A stretch of DNA of 64,000 nucleotides from Parapedobacter indicus (GTDB lineage Bacteria; Bacteroidota; Bacteroidia; Sphingobacteriales; Sphingobacteriaceae), in assembly GCF_900113765.1 (NCBI RefSeq), contig NZ_FOQO01000009.1, positions 1 through 64,000 of the forward strand, given 5' to 3'. The position numbers were made by a program, and so were the translations under genes. This document shows positions 53,818-61,869 of the stretch, in pieces (the stretch's first letter is position 1; each line of letters starts with the position of its first letter). The notes under the pieces were generated by a model. It ran no database searches and was not told where the DNA came from. It saw only the letters and a program-made list of their open reading frames with translations.

Positions 53818-54534
53818 ACACGTAATTTTATCATGGACAGAAAAACATTTATTCTTGATTTAATAATTGCTTTACCGTTTTTGAGCGAACCGAATTTTGC
53901 GACGGATCGCGTATTGGTTAATGCGGGAGTCGGTGGCAACAACAGTAGGGATCTGCTAAATCGGCTCGATCGAGATTGTTTATCTCACAAGCCCAATTTG
54001 GTTATTCTCATGGCAGGTACCAATGACATGAATTCCGCGAAACACGTACCCCCAAACGAATTTAAGCAGAACGTGTTAACAATCATTCGTCGAATAAAAG
54101 CAACGGGTTCGAATTTACTTCTATTAACCACACTGCCCTTTTTCGAGCCTTATCTTCTCCAAAGGCATCCGAAAGAATTTTACGAGCCGGAAGGCCCCAC
54201 GGGACGTTGGCGATCCTTGAATAAAATGATAAAACGCATCGCGTCGGAAACCAATTCTCATCTTTTGGACGTAGGACAAATCATTGAAAAAATCGGTAAA
54301 ATAGGAGAAGATAACGACTCGCTTTTACAGAATGAAATAAACAGTGGAAAGATGGACGGTGTTCACCCAACTCCGAATGGCTACAGATTTATTGCGCTTG
54401 CAGTGAGTCAATATATACGAGACAACGATCTTCCTACCGGCCGGATTGTTTGTTTTGGAGATAGTATCACCAAAGGAGATGGATCGGTCGACAAAGAGAG
54501 TTATCCTGCCTATTTAAAAAAATTGTTGTCATAG
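53815..54534 (+). CDS. SGNH/GDSL hydrolase with circularly permuted catalytic blocks (PUL 2)
   Basis: 239 residues (233 if it starts at the ATG at 53833, which frees the start from the hairpin). The four SGNH blocks occur in permuted order: block II glycine in NAGVGGNNS (G40), block III asparagine in MAGTNDM (N70), block V DGVHP (D181, H184), and only then block I FGDSITKGDG with the nucleophile S217, followed by the helix YPAYLKKLL that normally precedes block II. Normal members start with block I. A tandem duplication followed by loss at both ends would give this order. The active site could still form because the N- and C-termini of the fold lie close together. Likely an esterase or deacetylase acting on a glycan in PUL 2. 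No clear signal peptide is visible. Confidence 0.75.
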   Translation: MTRNFIMDRKTFILDLIIALPFLSEPNFATDRVLVNAGVGGNNSRDLLNRLDRDCLSHKPNLVILMAGTNDMNSAKHVPPNEFKQNVLTIIRRIKATGSNLLLLTTLPFFEPYLLQRHPKEFYEPEGPTGRWRSLNKMIKRIASETNSHLLDVGQIIEKIGKIGEDNDSLLQNEINSGKMDGVHPTPNGYRFIALAVSQYIRDNDLPTGRIVCFGDSITKGDGSVDKESYPAYLKKLLS

Positions 54535-54599
54535 GAAATGGAGTTTTTTTATCATTTGAAATAACGATAATCGCCACGTCGAAGAAGTAAATTCTATCT

Positions 54600-54630
54600 T
54601 TTGAAAAACGACAAATTATCCGTAACTTTG
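54600..54630 (+). promoter_or_regulatory. promoter of the Xre/RES toxin-antitoxin operon
   Basis: -33 TTTG (54600-54603), 19-base spacer, -7 TAACTTTG (54623-54630): the best promoter match in the window. The transcript would begin next to the ATG at 54637, so the upstream TTG at 54601 cannot be the start. Confidence 0.7.
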
Positions 54631-54636
54631 GAGAAA

Positions 54637-55107
54637 ATGTCGCATATGGCTACAAGCAATAAAAAAGAGACGAAGGTTTACTGGGATGTGGTATCGCTCT
54701 TAGGGGGTAGGGATGTGCTCGGCATGGGCATTAAAACAGAGTTTGACTTGATTGCCTTAAGCAATGAAGGGTTGAAGCGCTCGTCGCTCGATGCGCTTAT
54801 TTCCTTTTTAGGCGTGCCCCGGAAGCAATTTGTAGAAAGCGTCCTGGATATGTCGATCAAAACCATCGAGCGCAAGCGGAGCGATGATCGGCTGGACCGG
54901 CATACGTCTTCGCATTTAATCGAAATTGCTAAAGTGGTAGAACATGCCGTGTCCGTCTTTGAAGACGAAGATAAGGTACGTGATTGGCTGGCTACGCCCA
55001 ATCGCTCCATAAACGGGATGCGCCCACTGGAGCTGTTTCATATGCCCACGGGATTGGCGCTTGTCAACACCGTGCTGGGGCGCATTGAAGAGGGGGTATA
55101 TTCCTGA
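54637..55107 (+). CDS. Xre/MbcA/ParS-family antitoxin
   Basis: About 156 residues from the ATG at 54637 (54646 is a second option). An Xre-like N-terminal HTH region (FLGVPRKQFVESVLDMSIKTIERKR) and the C-terminal MbcA/ParS toxin-binding domain (VFEDEDKVRDWLATPNRSINGMRPLELF; GLALVNTVLGRIEEGVYS) are both present. It should neutralise the RES toxin and bind its own promoter. Its stop codon overlaps the toxin ATG by one base, so the two are translationally coupled. Confidence 0.9.
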   Translation: MSHMATSNKKETKVYWDVVSLLGGRDVLGMGIKTEFDLIALSNEGLKRSSLDALISFLGVPRKQFVESVLDMSIKTIERKRSDDRLDRHTSSHLIEIAKVVEHAVSVFEDEDKVRDWLATPNRSINGMRPLELFHMPTGLALVNTVLGRIEEGVYS

Positions 55108-55583
55108 TGCTGCTGTACCGCATTGCCAAATCAAGGCAACGTGCTGCCGACCTTTCGGGGATGGGAGCCTATCGATTTGGTGGCCGCTGGAACAACCCCG
55201 GCAGCTATATGCTCTATACCAGTGAAAACAGCTCACTGGCTTATCTAGAAAACCTCGTGCATTTCGATTCGGACATTATTCCGCCCAAGCTCTTTATCAT
55301 GGAAATTGAAGTAGGCGGTGAACCGGAACTGATCCATACACCACCGGACTCGGCGTATCCGAAACATTGGACCCGATTGGGGCATCTGGAGAACAAGCGG
55401 CTCGGTGACCACTGGATGCGGGAAGCCAACTACCTCGGTATCCGGGTACGATCTGCAGTCAATCCCAAAGAATACAATTGTTTATTGAATCCGCTGTTTC
55501 CGCGCTATCACGATTTGGTAACTGTTGGATCGGTAGAACAACTGCCGGTAGACAGTCGTCTCATTCGCATCAAGATGGGATAG
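55107..55583 (+). CDS. RES-domain NAD-consuming toxin
   Basis: 158 residues, full length for the family. The opening LYRIAKSRQ, FGGRWNNPGSYMLYTSENSSLAYLENLVH (with the conserved R, G-R-W and S/E residues) and LRLGHL-like TRLGHLENKRLGDHW are RES signatures. RES toxins degrade NAD+. The pair looks intact, unlike the decayed modules elsewhere in the window. Its last 14 bases overlap the convergent nucleoside permease gene. Confidence 0.9.
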   Translation: MLLYRIAKSRQRAADLSGMGAYRFGGRWNNPGSYMLYTSENSSLAYLENLVHFDSDIIPPKLFIMEIEVGGEPELIHTPPDSAYPKHWTRLGHLENKRLGDHWMREANYLGIRVRSAVNPKEYNCLLNPLFPRYHDLVTVGSVEQLPVDSRLIRIKMG

Positions 55584-56817
55584 AGGCCGATGCGGTTTCA
55601 ATTCGCCTATCCCGGAAGACCAAGAGGAAAAGCACCGCCAACACCAGCGCATAGCCGGAGAACGTAAACCAAATGCTAGGCCAATCGCGAATACCCATAG
55701 TGCTTGTAAAGTGATCTACTACCCAACCGCTGCCATAGCCCCCGATGATGGCACCAAAGCCATTGGTCATAATCATAAAGAGCCCCTGTGCACTGGAACG
55801 GATTTTCGGTTCCGCAACTTTTTCGACATAGAGCGAACCGGATATATTGAAGAAATCGAAAGCCATACCGTAGATGATCATCGATAAGACCAGTAGATAC
55901 AGCCGGTCATCGGGATTTCCCAGGCCGAAAAGACCAAAACGCAGTACCCAGGCGAAGATGCTGAAAAGGATAACCTTACGGATACCGAAGCGGGTTAAAA
56001 AAAATGGAATCAGCAGGATAAAAAAGGTCTCGGAAATCTGCGAAATGGAAAGCAATAGATTGGGATGCTGAACGCCAAACGAATCCGGATAGGTAGCTTT
56101 GAAATCGTCCAGAAACGGACCGCCAAAGGCATTGGTGATCTGTAAGGCAGCTCCCAATAACAGTGAAAATATAAAAAACAAAGCAGTGTTTTTCTCTTTA
56201 AACAAGACAAAGGCGTCCAATCCGAGCGATGAAGCCAACGATTTTTCACGGGTTTCACCCAGAAAAGGAGGCGAGGGCGGTACGGTGAACGCATAGCAAC
56301 CGAGAAACAAACCGGCACCGGCGGCGAGATAGAGTTGGCCGGTACTCTTGGTCCATCCCAGCAGGTCAACAATCCACATGGCAACGATAAAACCGACAGT
56401 ACCCCATACCCGGATCGGTGGAAAAGCCTTTACCACGTCAAATCCTTTCCGGGTCAACACATTATAACATACGGAATTGGACAATGCCAGGGTAGGCATA
56501 TAAAACAGTGAATTGATGAGCATGAGGATATAAAAAGTCTGAAAGTCAGCAACTTTTGTTGCTGCAATCAATGCTCCGGCTGCAATAAAATGTGCAACGG
56601 CAAATACGCGTTCGGCGTTCACCCACCGATCGGCCACGATGCCGAGCAAGCCCGGCATACATACTGACGCAATGCCCATGGTTGAATAGACAGAGCCGAT
56701 TTGTAGACCGGAAAAGTTCAGCTGGCTGCCCATGTAACCGCCGAGAGAAATTAGCCATGCCCCCCAGATGAAAAACTGAACGAAGTTCATCACGGTAAGT
56801 CTGACCTTTATCGGCAT
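55570..56817 (-). CDS. nucleoside:H+ symporter-family MFS permease
   Basis: 415 residues with 12 predicted membrane helices and the Nuc_H_symport pattern (NFVQFFIWGAWLISLGGYMG at the start; IYGMAFDFFNISGSLYVE; SSAQGLFMIMTNGFGAIIGGY). Probably imports nucleosides with protons. Starts near the end of the bifunctional-nuclease gene; a TAGTTTTG element lies 4 bases upstream. The same neighbours (BFN, EtfA, EtfB) are grouped in other Bacteroidota, which is knowledge from related genomes rather than seen here. Confidence 0.85.
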   Translation of the reverse strand: MPIKVRLTVMNFVQFFIWGAWLISLGGYMGSQLNFSGLQIGSVYSTMGIASVCMPGLLGIVADRWVNAERVFAVAHFIAAGALIAATKVADFQTFYILMLINSLFYMPTLALSNSVCYNVLTRKGFDVVKAFPPIRVWGTVGFIVAMWIVDLLGWTKSTGQLYLAAGAGLFLGCYAFTVPPSPPFLGETREKSLASSLGLDAFVLFKEKNTALFFIFSLLLGAALQITNAFGGPFLDDFKATYPDSFGVQHPNLLLSISQISETFFILLIPFFLTRFGIRKVILFSIFAWVLRFGLFGLGNPDDRLYLLVLSMIIYGMAFDFFNISGSLYVEKVAEPKIRSSAQGLFMIMTNGFGAIIGGYGSGWVVDHFTSTMGIRDWPSIWFTFSGYALVLAVLFLLVFRDRRIETASASIPS

Positions 56818-56821
56818 AGCA

Positions 56822-56829
56822 CAAAACTA
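56822..56829 (-). promoter_or_regulatory. -7 promoter element of the nucleoside permease gene
   Basis: TAGTTTTG on the minus strand, 4 bases before the ATG and overlapping the last codon of the upstream gene. Confidence 0.4.
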
Positions 56830-57435
56830 CGATGATTTTCTGCGGCTGATTTCATCCCGGATGCGGGCAGCTTTCTCGTACAGCTCGTCGGCCAGGGCTT
56901 TCGAAAGATTTTCCTGCAACTGGTCATCGGTCATCGATGTGAAGGACGATGTATCTTTGGAGGCCACTGCTTCCGGATCACTGGCTCCGGCCGATTCAAT
57001 GTTTTCAAGAAACACAAAATCATTACCTTCGATGACGATACCTGCGGAGGCCAAGATAAATTCATAGGTATACACCGGTGCCTTAAACCGCACGGCCAAT
57101 GCGATGGCATCCGATGTCCGCGCATCGATTTCGGTTTGTTTATGTCCGTCGTTGAAGATGATCTTCGCATAGAAGATGCCATCGACGAGATTGTAAATAA
57201 TTACTTCATCGATCCGGATGTGATAGGTTTCCGCGAAGGTTTTGAACAGGTCGTGAGTCAAGGGCCGGCTTGGCGTCATTTTTTCAATTTCGATGGCAAT
57301 GGCCTGCGCTTCGAAGCCACCGATGATGATGGGTAAACGCCGACGGCCAGAAACTTCTCCCAACACCAATGCATATGCCCCAGATTGGGTTTGGCTATAG
57401 GATAACCCGACTATATCTAACTTTATCTTCTTCAT
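56827..57435 (-). CDS. bifunctional nuclease family protein (BFN/DUF151)
   Basis: About 202 residues from the ATG at 57433-57435; the upstream in-frame start would lack support. The BFN core is clear: LDIVGLSYSQTQSGAYALVLGE, RRLPIIIGGFEAQAIAIEIE, RPLTHDLF, and DARTSDAIALAVRFKAPVYT. A UvrB/UvrC-like motif closes the protein (DQLQENLSKALADELYEKAARIRDEI). BFN proteins of plants have RNase and DNase activity; the bacterial role is not well known. In a run with the permease (downstream) and the etf genes (upstream strand order). Confidence 0.85.
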   Translation of the reverse strand: MKKIKLDIVGLSYSQTQSGAYALVLGEVSGRRRLPIIIGGFEAQAIAIEIEKMTPSRPLTHDLFKTFAETYHIRIDEVIIYNLVDGIFYAKIIFNDGHKQTEIDARTSDAIALAVRFKAPVYTYEFILASAGIVIEGNDFVFLENIESAGASDPEAVASKDTSSFTSMTDDQLQENLSKALADELYEKAARIRDEISRRKSS

Positions 57436-57547
57436 ACACGATTCCCTTACGGGAGACACAAAGATGCGAATAGTTATTTAAAATACAGCGACCTAAACGC
57501 GCTTTTACGGCATAAAGTTAGCCGCATTCGAGGGAAAAACCAAACAA

Positions 57548-58522
57548 TCAGTTGCCTTTGTAGGCCTTAATGGCTGCTGTTAGTCTGGGCACCACATCAA
57601 AAGCATCGCCAACAATGCCGTAATCGGCCACCTTAAAAAACGGTGCCTCGGGATCTTTATTGATGACGACAATCGTTTTCGAAGCGCTTACGCCGGCCAG
57701 GTGCTGAATGGCACCGGAAATGCCGATAGCAATATACAGATTGGGGCTCACTGCAATTCCGGTTTGTCCGACATGTTCTGAATGGGGCCGCCACCCTGCA
57801 TCCGAAACAGGTTTGGAACAAGCAGTAGCCGCTCCCAGCACATCTGCCAATTCTTCAATCATCCCCCAGTTTTCCGGTCCTTTAAGCCCACGGCCTGCCG
57901 AGACAACAATTTCGGCGTCGGGAAGCGTGACTTTGTCCGTAGTGCGCACAATGTCCTGGATAATGGCTGCCAAATCGTTACCAGGAATATCCGGTTGGAA
58001 AGTTTCTACCGTTGTATTGCCGCCGGTTTCCCGGAGTTCGAAGGAATTCGGGTTTAATGCAATCACTTTTTTTGCCGATGTAAGCTCGGTGATGGCGAAT
58101 GCTTTGCCTGAAAAAGCCGCTTTTTTCACTGTGATGTTGTCACTACTGACATCGGGTAGTTCAACAGCACCGTCTGCCAGCCCCGCCTCCACCTTCGCTG
58201 CTACGCGGGGAGCCAACCCTTTTCCGCTAAAGGAATTAGAAAGGACAATGAGGTCTGCGCCGATCTGGTCTGCCGCCGCCGCAATCACCGACGCGTAGGC
58301 CTGATTGACAAACTGTTTCAGTTGATCGCTGGATACATTCAGCACCCGGGATGCGCCATAGTTGCCCAATGCGGTCAACGCCGACTGTTCGACGTCGCCT
58401 ATGGATATCGCGGTGAGGGAGGTATTCAAGCTGTCGGCAATAGCTTTTGCATAGGAAACCACTTCATATACAGACTTCTTAAACGAACCGTTGGTATTTT
58501 CGGTATATACTAAAACTGACAT
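57548..58522 (-). CDS. etfA: electron transfer flavoprotein subunit alpha
   Basis: 324 residues. Binds FAD and passes electrons from acyl-CoA and related dehydrogenases to the quinone pool with EtfB. The FAD domain at the C-terminus is clear: VVSAGRGLKGPENWGMIEELADVLGAATACSKPVSDAGW, HVGQTGIAVSPNLYIAIGISGAIQHLAGV, and INKDPEAPFFKVADYGIVGDAFDVVPRL. Follows etfB on the same strand; the 69-base gap holds AT-rich repeats. Confidence 0.96.
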   Translation of the reverse strand: MSVLVYTENTNGSFKKSVYEVVSYAKAIADSLNTSLTAISIGDVEQSALTALGNYGASRVLNVSSDQLKQFVNQAYASVIAAAADQIGADLIVLSNSFSGKGLAPRVAAKVEAGLADGAVELPDVSSDNITVKKAAFSGKAFAITELTSAKKVIALNPNSFELRETGGNTTVETFQPDIPGNDLAAIIQDIVRTTDKVTLPDAEIVVSAGRGLKGPENWGMIEELADVLGAATACSKPVSDAGWRPHSEHVGQTGIAVSPNLYIAIGISGAIQHLAGVSASKTIVVINKDPEAPFFKVADYGIVGDAFDVVPRLTAAIKAYKGN

Positions 58523-58528
58523 ATTCGG

Positions 58529-58591
58529 TGTTAAGTAAAAAGTGAAAAGTAAAAATTTCTAACCGCGGGCCAATCATTGGCCATTAACCAT
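58529..58591 (-). repeat. AT-rich interspersed repeat between etfB and etfA
   Basis: On the minus strand, AATGGTTAATGGCC follows the etfB stop, and TTTTTACTTTTCACTTTTTAC precedes the etfA start. Same order and motifs as the copies behind the pseudouridine synthase and ABC-F genes: an AATGGTTAATGG unit at a stop, then pyrimidine-rich heptamers before a start. Confidence 0.45.
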
Positions 58592-59329
58592 TTATATTAC
58601 TCTTGCTTTGTTGTGCAGCAGATCTACCAATTTTTCAACTTCGCCTGCGTCCACAAAGGTAACAGTGCCCCGGGGTTCGGGAGTTTCATAACGAGTGATT
58701 TTAGACAACACCGGGACTTCGATAGGTTCGATCACTTCGAGCGGTTTCGTACGTGCACTCATGATACCTCGCATGTTGGGGATACGGGGTTCGGCAACTC
58801 CTTCTGCGGTTCCCGCTATGAACGGCAACGGAATGGAAAGCACTTCTTTGCCACCCTCTATTTCCCGCTCTACAGTCGCACTATGGTCTGCGATTTCTAT
58901 TTTCTTGGCGGTGGAAACCGAAGGAATGCCCAGCAGTTCCCCCACAAAAGCGGCCACTTGAGAGCCATTGTAATCAATGGATTCCCTACCGGTAAGAATG
59001 AGGTCAAAGCCCTTATCTTTAGCATATGCGGCTATTTGATGAGCCACAAACCAGGCATCGCGGGGAGCAGCATTCACACGCACGGCTTCATCGGCGCCCG
59101 TTGCCAGCGCTTTCCGGATGGCTGCTTCGGTATTCGCCTCCCCGATGTTGATAACCGTTATCGTGCCCTGGCCGCCTTCGGCTAATCCAATTGCTTTTGA
59201 AAGCGCAATTTCGTCATATGGGTTAATAATATACTGAATACCCGCTGTATTGAATGTCGTACCATCGTCGGTAAAGGTTATTTTGGACGTCGTGTCCGGT
59301 ACGTTGCTGATGCAAACTAATATCTTCAT
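58592..59329 (-). CDS. etfB: electron transfer flavoprotein subunit beta
   Basis: 245 residues. KILVCISNVPDTTSKI at the N-terminus; NPYDEIALSKAIGLAE; LILTGRESIDYNGSQVAAFVGELLGIPSVS (the AMP-binding block, with the conserved DGDTAQV-like stretch here YNGSQVAA). Partner of EtfA, with which it forms the soluble electron carrier. Lies upstream of etfA in the same operon; divergent from a TPR gene. Confidence 0.95.
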   Translation of the reverse strand: MKILVCISNVPDTTSKITFTDDGTTFNTAGIQYIINPYDEIALSKAIGLAEGGQGTITVINIGEANTEAAIRKALATGADEAVRVNAAPRDAWFVAHQIAAYAKDKGFDLILTGRESIDYNGSQVAAFVGELLGIPSVSTAKKIEIADHSATVEREIEGGKEVLSIPLPFIAGTAEGVAEPRIPNMRGIMSARTKPLEVIEPIEVPVLSKITRYETPEPRGTVTFVDAGEVEKLVDLLHNKARVI

Positions 59330-59389
59330 AAAACGTGGTTTTGTACAAACATCGATAAACTTTCGGGGATATGCAAACCAAAAGGAAGG

Positions 59390-59420
59390 TTGTGTAGTTG
59401 CTTATTTAGTGGTAAATTTG
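59390..59420 (+). promoter_or_regulatory. promoter of the small TPR gene
   Basis: TTG (59390-59392), 20-base spacer, -7 TAAATTTG (59413-59420); ATG 8 bases later. Confidence 0.5.
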
Positions 59421-59427
59421 TCCCTTT

Positions 59428-59763
59428 ATGATGACTGACCGTTTGCAGCAATTGACTGATTTTTTGACCGAGAACCCAAATGACCCGTTCCTTAACTACG
59501 CGCTTGCCACGGAACATCTCAAGCTGGGAAATATCCAAGATGCCCTGGAATATTACGAGAAATTGGTAGACAATCATCCCGACTACGTAGGCACGTATTA
59601 TCATTTGGGAAAACTCTACGAAACATTGGGCAGAAAGGATGATGCCATTGCCGTATATGAAAAAGGCATGCACAGCGCGCGAGTTAAACGCGACATGCAT
59701 GCCTTGTCCGAATTGCAGGCCGCTTACCGTGTGGCCACAGGAATGGATGACGATGACGATTAA
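59428..59763 (+). CDS. small cytoplasmic TPR protein
   Basis: 111 residues (ATGATG start) with two to three TPR units, no signal peptide: NPNDPFLNYALATEHLKLGNIQDALEYYEKLVDNHPDYVGTYYHLGKLYETLGRKDDAIAVYEKGM. Ends with a run of aspartates. Probably a protein-protein adaptor; function unknown. Converges with a small charged-protein gene. Confidence 0.8.
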   Translation: MMTDRLQQLTDFLTENPNDPFLNYALATEHLKLGNIQDALEYYEKLVDNHPDYVGTYYHLGKLYETLGRKDDAIAVYEKGMHSARVKRDMHALSELQAAYRVATGMDDDDD

Positions 59764-59964
59764 CTAAACCGTACCGGGGTTAGTGATATCGGCAGGAGAA
59801 TCATGTTTCCGCTTATGATTCCGGTCGGTAAAACTCTCCTTATCAATATCCGTTACCTCTTCGGCTTCCGCTACTACGTCGTTTTCATCTTTCCTCTTTT
59901 TTTCGGTCGGTTTGTGATACCGGTCCTCTTTTGGAAGGACGGGTGTTTGATTTTTCCGTTCCAT
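59764..59964 (-). CDS. small charged protein of unknown function
   Basis: 66 residues, mainly K, E, D and R, no hydrophobic segment, probably disordered (PKEDRYHKPTEKKRKDENDV). The ATG is preceded at 8-10 bases by GGAG, one of few good ribosome-binding sites in the window, which supports it as a real gene. Family not recognised. Confidence 0.5.
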   Translation of the reverse strand: MERKNQTPVLPKEDRYHKPTEKKRKDENDVVAEAEEVTDIDKESFTDRNHKRKHDSPADITNPGTV

Positions 59965-60034
59965 CGCTGTTCTCCTTTTTACTCATAATTCGCTATAAAA
60001 GACAACAGCTAATCTTTTTCATTGTTTGCTTGGA

Positions 60035-61171
60035 TTACGCTTTTTCCAGGCATAACTCCTTTAATTTACCTATCACAAAATCAATTTCTTCACGCGTATT
60101 ATTTTTGCAGAATGAGAAACGTACGCTGGGCCGATCGGGATCAACGCCAATTGCTTGCAATACGTGGGAGCCGATGTCGGATCCCGAGCTGCAGGCGCTT
60201 CCTCCGGAAGCCGATATGCCGGCGATGTCCAAGTTGAACAACATCATATCGGCGATGTCGGTACATGGAAACGAAACGTTTAATACCGTATATAAGCTAT
60301 TTTCGGCGGCGATGTCACCATTAAAGTGGATGTCGCGGATGTTCTCCTTTAACTGGGCAATCATGTACTCTTTTAATCCCTGTATGTATTGTTGGTGACC
60401 GGTCAGCTCGGCGTAGCAGATTTCAAGTGCCTTGGCCAAGCCCACGATGCCATATACGTTTTCGGTACCTCCGCGCATGTTACGTTCCTGCGCTCCTCCA
60501 TAAATAAAAGGCTTTATTTTCGTGTTATGATTGATATACAGGAAACCGACGCCCTTCGGGCCATGAAATTTGTGTGCGGCACCGGTTACGAAATCAATTT
60601 GCAGCTTGGTTAAGTCGTGTACGTAATGTCCCATGGTCTGAACCGTATCCGAATGGAAAATCGCGTGATATTGCTTACATAAGGCCGATACGTATTCAAT
60701 ATCCGTAAGCGTACCGATTTCGTTATTGGCATGCATCAGCGACACAAACGAATGAGGGTTGTCTCTCAGCACCTGCTCCAATTGTTGCAGATCAATGCGG
60801 CCTTTTTCATCTACGTTGAGCAAGGTCAGTGTAACGGTACCCTGTCTTTCAAGCGCCTCCAACGTATGCAACACAGCATGGTGTTCGAGGGGTGAAGTGA
60901 TGGCATGTGAAATACCATTGTCTACAATACCTCTGACAATTGCCGTGTTATCGGCCTCGGTTCCGCCCGATGTAAAAAAGATTTCCGAAGGCGAAGTATT
61001 CAACAATCCCGCTACCGTTTTGCGCGCTCGTTCTACAATGGTCTTTACCTGTCGCCCGTGCGCATGAATAGACGAGGGGTTTCCGTAATTCAACTCCATG
61101 GTTTCAACCATAGCCTTGATTACCTGAGGGTCAAGAGCCGTAGTGGCGGCGTTGTCAAAATATACTTGCAT
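60035..61171 (-). CDS. cysteine desulfurase (NifS/IscS family)
   Basis: 378 residues. PLP enzyme that takes sulfur from cysteine for Fe-S clusters and other thio-cofactors. K201 in TGAAHKFHGPKGVGF is the PLP lysine, and C327 in GGSACSSGSDIGSH carries the persulfide. Other signatures: DNAATTALDPQVIKAM, NPSSIHAHGRQ, FTSGGTEADNTAIV, SDTVQTMGH. The short active-site loop (ACSSGS) fits the NifS-like class I group. Solitary gene with its own -7 element; no iscU neighbour, so IscS versus NifS cannot be told. Confidence 0.93.
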   Translation of the reverse strand: MQVYFDNAATTALDPQVIKAMVETMELNYGNPSSIHAHGRQVKTIVERARKTVAGLLNTSPSEIFFTSGGTEADNTAIVRGIVDNGISHAITSPLEHHAVLHTLEALERQGTVTLTLLNVDEKGRIDLQQLEQVLRDNPHSFVSLMHANNEIGTLTDIEYVSALCKQYHAIFHSDTVQTMGHYVHDLTKLQIDFVTGAAHKFHGPKGVGFLYINHNTKIKPFIYGGAQERNMRGGTENVYGIVGLAKALEICYAELTGHQQYIQGLKEYMIAQLKENIRDIHFNGDIAAENSLYTVLNVSFPCTDIADMMLFNLDIAGISASGGSACSSGSDIGSHVLQAIGVDPDRPSVRFSFCKNNTREEIDFVIGKLKELCLEKA

Positions 61172-61175
61172 GGCA

Positions 61176-61183
61176 CAAAGGTA
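61176..61183 (-). promoter_or_regulatory. -7 promoter element of the cysteine desulfurase gene
   Basis: TACCTTTG on the minus strand, 4 bases before the ATG. Confidence 0.5.
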
Positions 61184-61299
61184 CGAAGATTCGGTTTTAG
61201 ATCGGAATATAAGAAAAGTGATTTTTTTTTGAAATGTTTTCTGGGTTGGTTCGTCTATAGAAACAAGGGATCAGGAGGTCTTCATCAAGTGCATGGAAA

Positions 61300-61848
61300 A
61301 TGACTAATGAAAAGCAAGGTAAAATAACGGCAACCGTCACTTCTTACGGACAAGGGTTGCGCGGCTTCATTAGGAAACGTGTAAATAACGATGCCGACGC
61401 GGAGGATATTCTGCAAGATGTATGGTACCAACTAAGTGCAGTGATCAATACGCGGCCGGTCGAACAATTGGGAGCCTGGTTGTACCGGGTTGCCAAAAAT
61501 AGGATCATCGACAAAAGGCGTAAGAAATCCGAGTTGACTTGGAATCCCGCCATGGATGCCGACAGAGAGGGCGTGCAATTCGGTAAGTTTACGCCGGTAG
61601 CTGATGATAATCCCGAGACAGCGTATCAGGATCGCATGGCGTGGCAACAGTTGTGGCGAGCCTTGGATGAACTCCCACCGGCGCAAAGACAAGTGTTTGT
61701 CTGGCATGAGCTGGAACAGCTTTCATTTGCAGAGATTGCCGAAATCACCGGAGAGTCAATGGGCAAGCTGATATCGCGCAAGCACTATGCGGTGGTGCAC
61801 CTCAGAAAACGATTGAAGATCTTTTACGATGAATTAACGATAAAATAA
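61300..61848 (+). CDS. ECF RNA polymerase sigma factor
   Basis: 182 residues. Region 2 DADAEDILQDVWYQLSAV and region 4 LDELPPAQRQVFVWHELEQLSFAEIAEITGESMGKLISRKHYAVVHLRKRL. Not followed by an anti-sigma gene of known type; instead a small two-helix membrane protein follows 21 bases later and may play that role. A purine-rich AGGAGG lies 21 bases upstream, too far to be the usual ribosome-binding site. Confidence 0.9.
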   Translation: MTNEKQGKITATVTSYGQGLRGFIRKRVNNDADAEDILQDVWYQLSAVINTRPVEQLGAWLYRVAKNRIIDKRRKKSELTWNPAMDADREGVQFGKFTPVADDNPETAYQDRMAWQQLWRALDELPPAQRQVFVWHELEQLSFAEIAEITGESMGKLISRKHYAVVHLRKRLKIFYDELTIK

Positions 61849-61869
61849 CAGGTAATAAAATAAGCAAAG

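Noticed and set aside
54601..54636. TTG start giving a longer Xre antitoxin
   Set aside because: It overlaps the -33 promoter box and precedes the predicted transcript start, so it cannot be translated from this promoter.
59885..59986. alternative minus-strand ORF (33 codons) overlapping the small charged protein
   Set aside because: Shorter, less protein-like and with a poorer upstream signal than the 66-residue frame that has GGAG.
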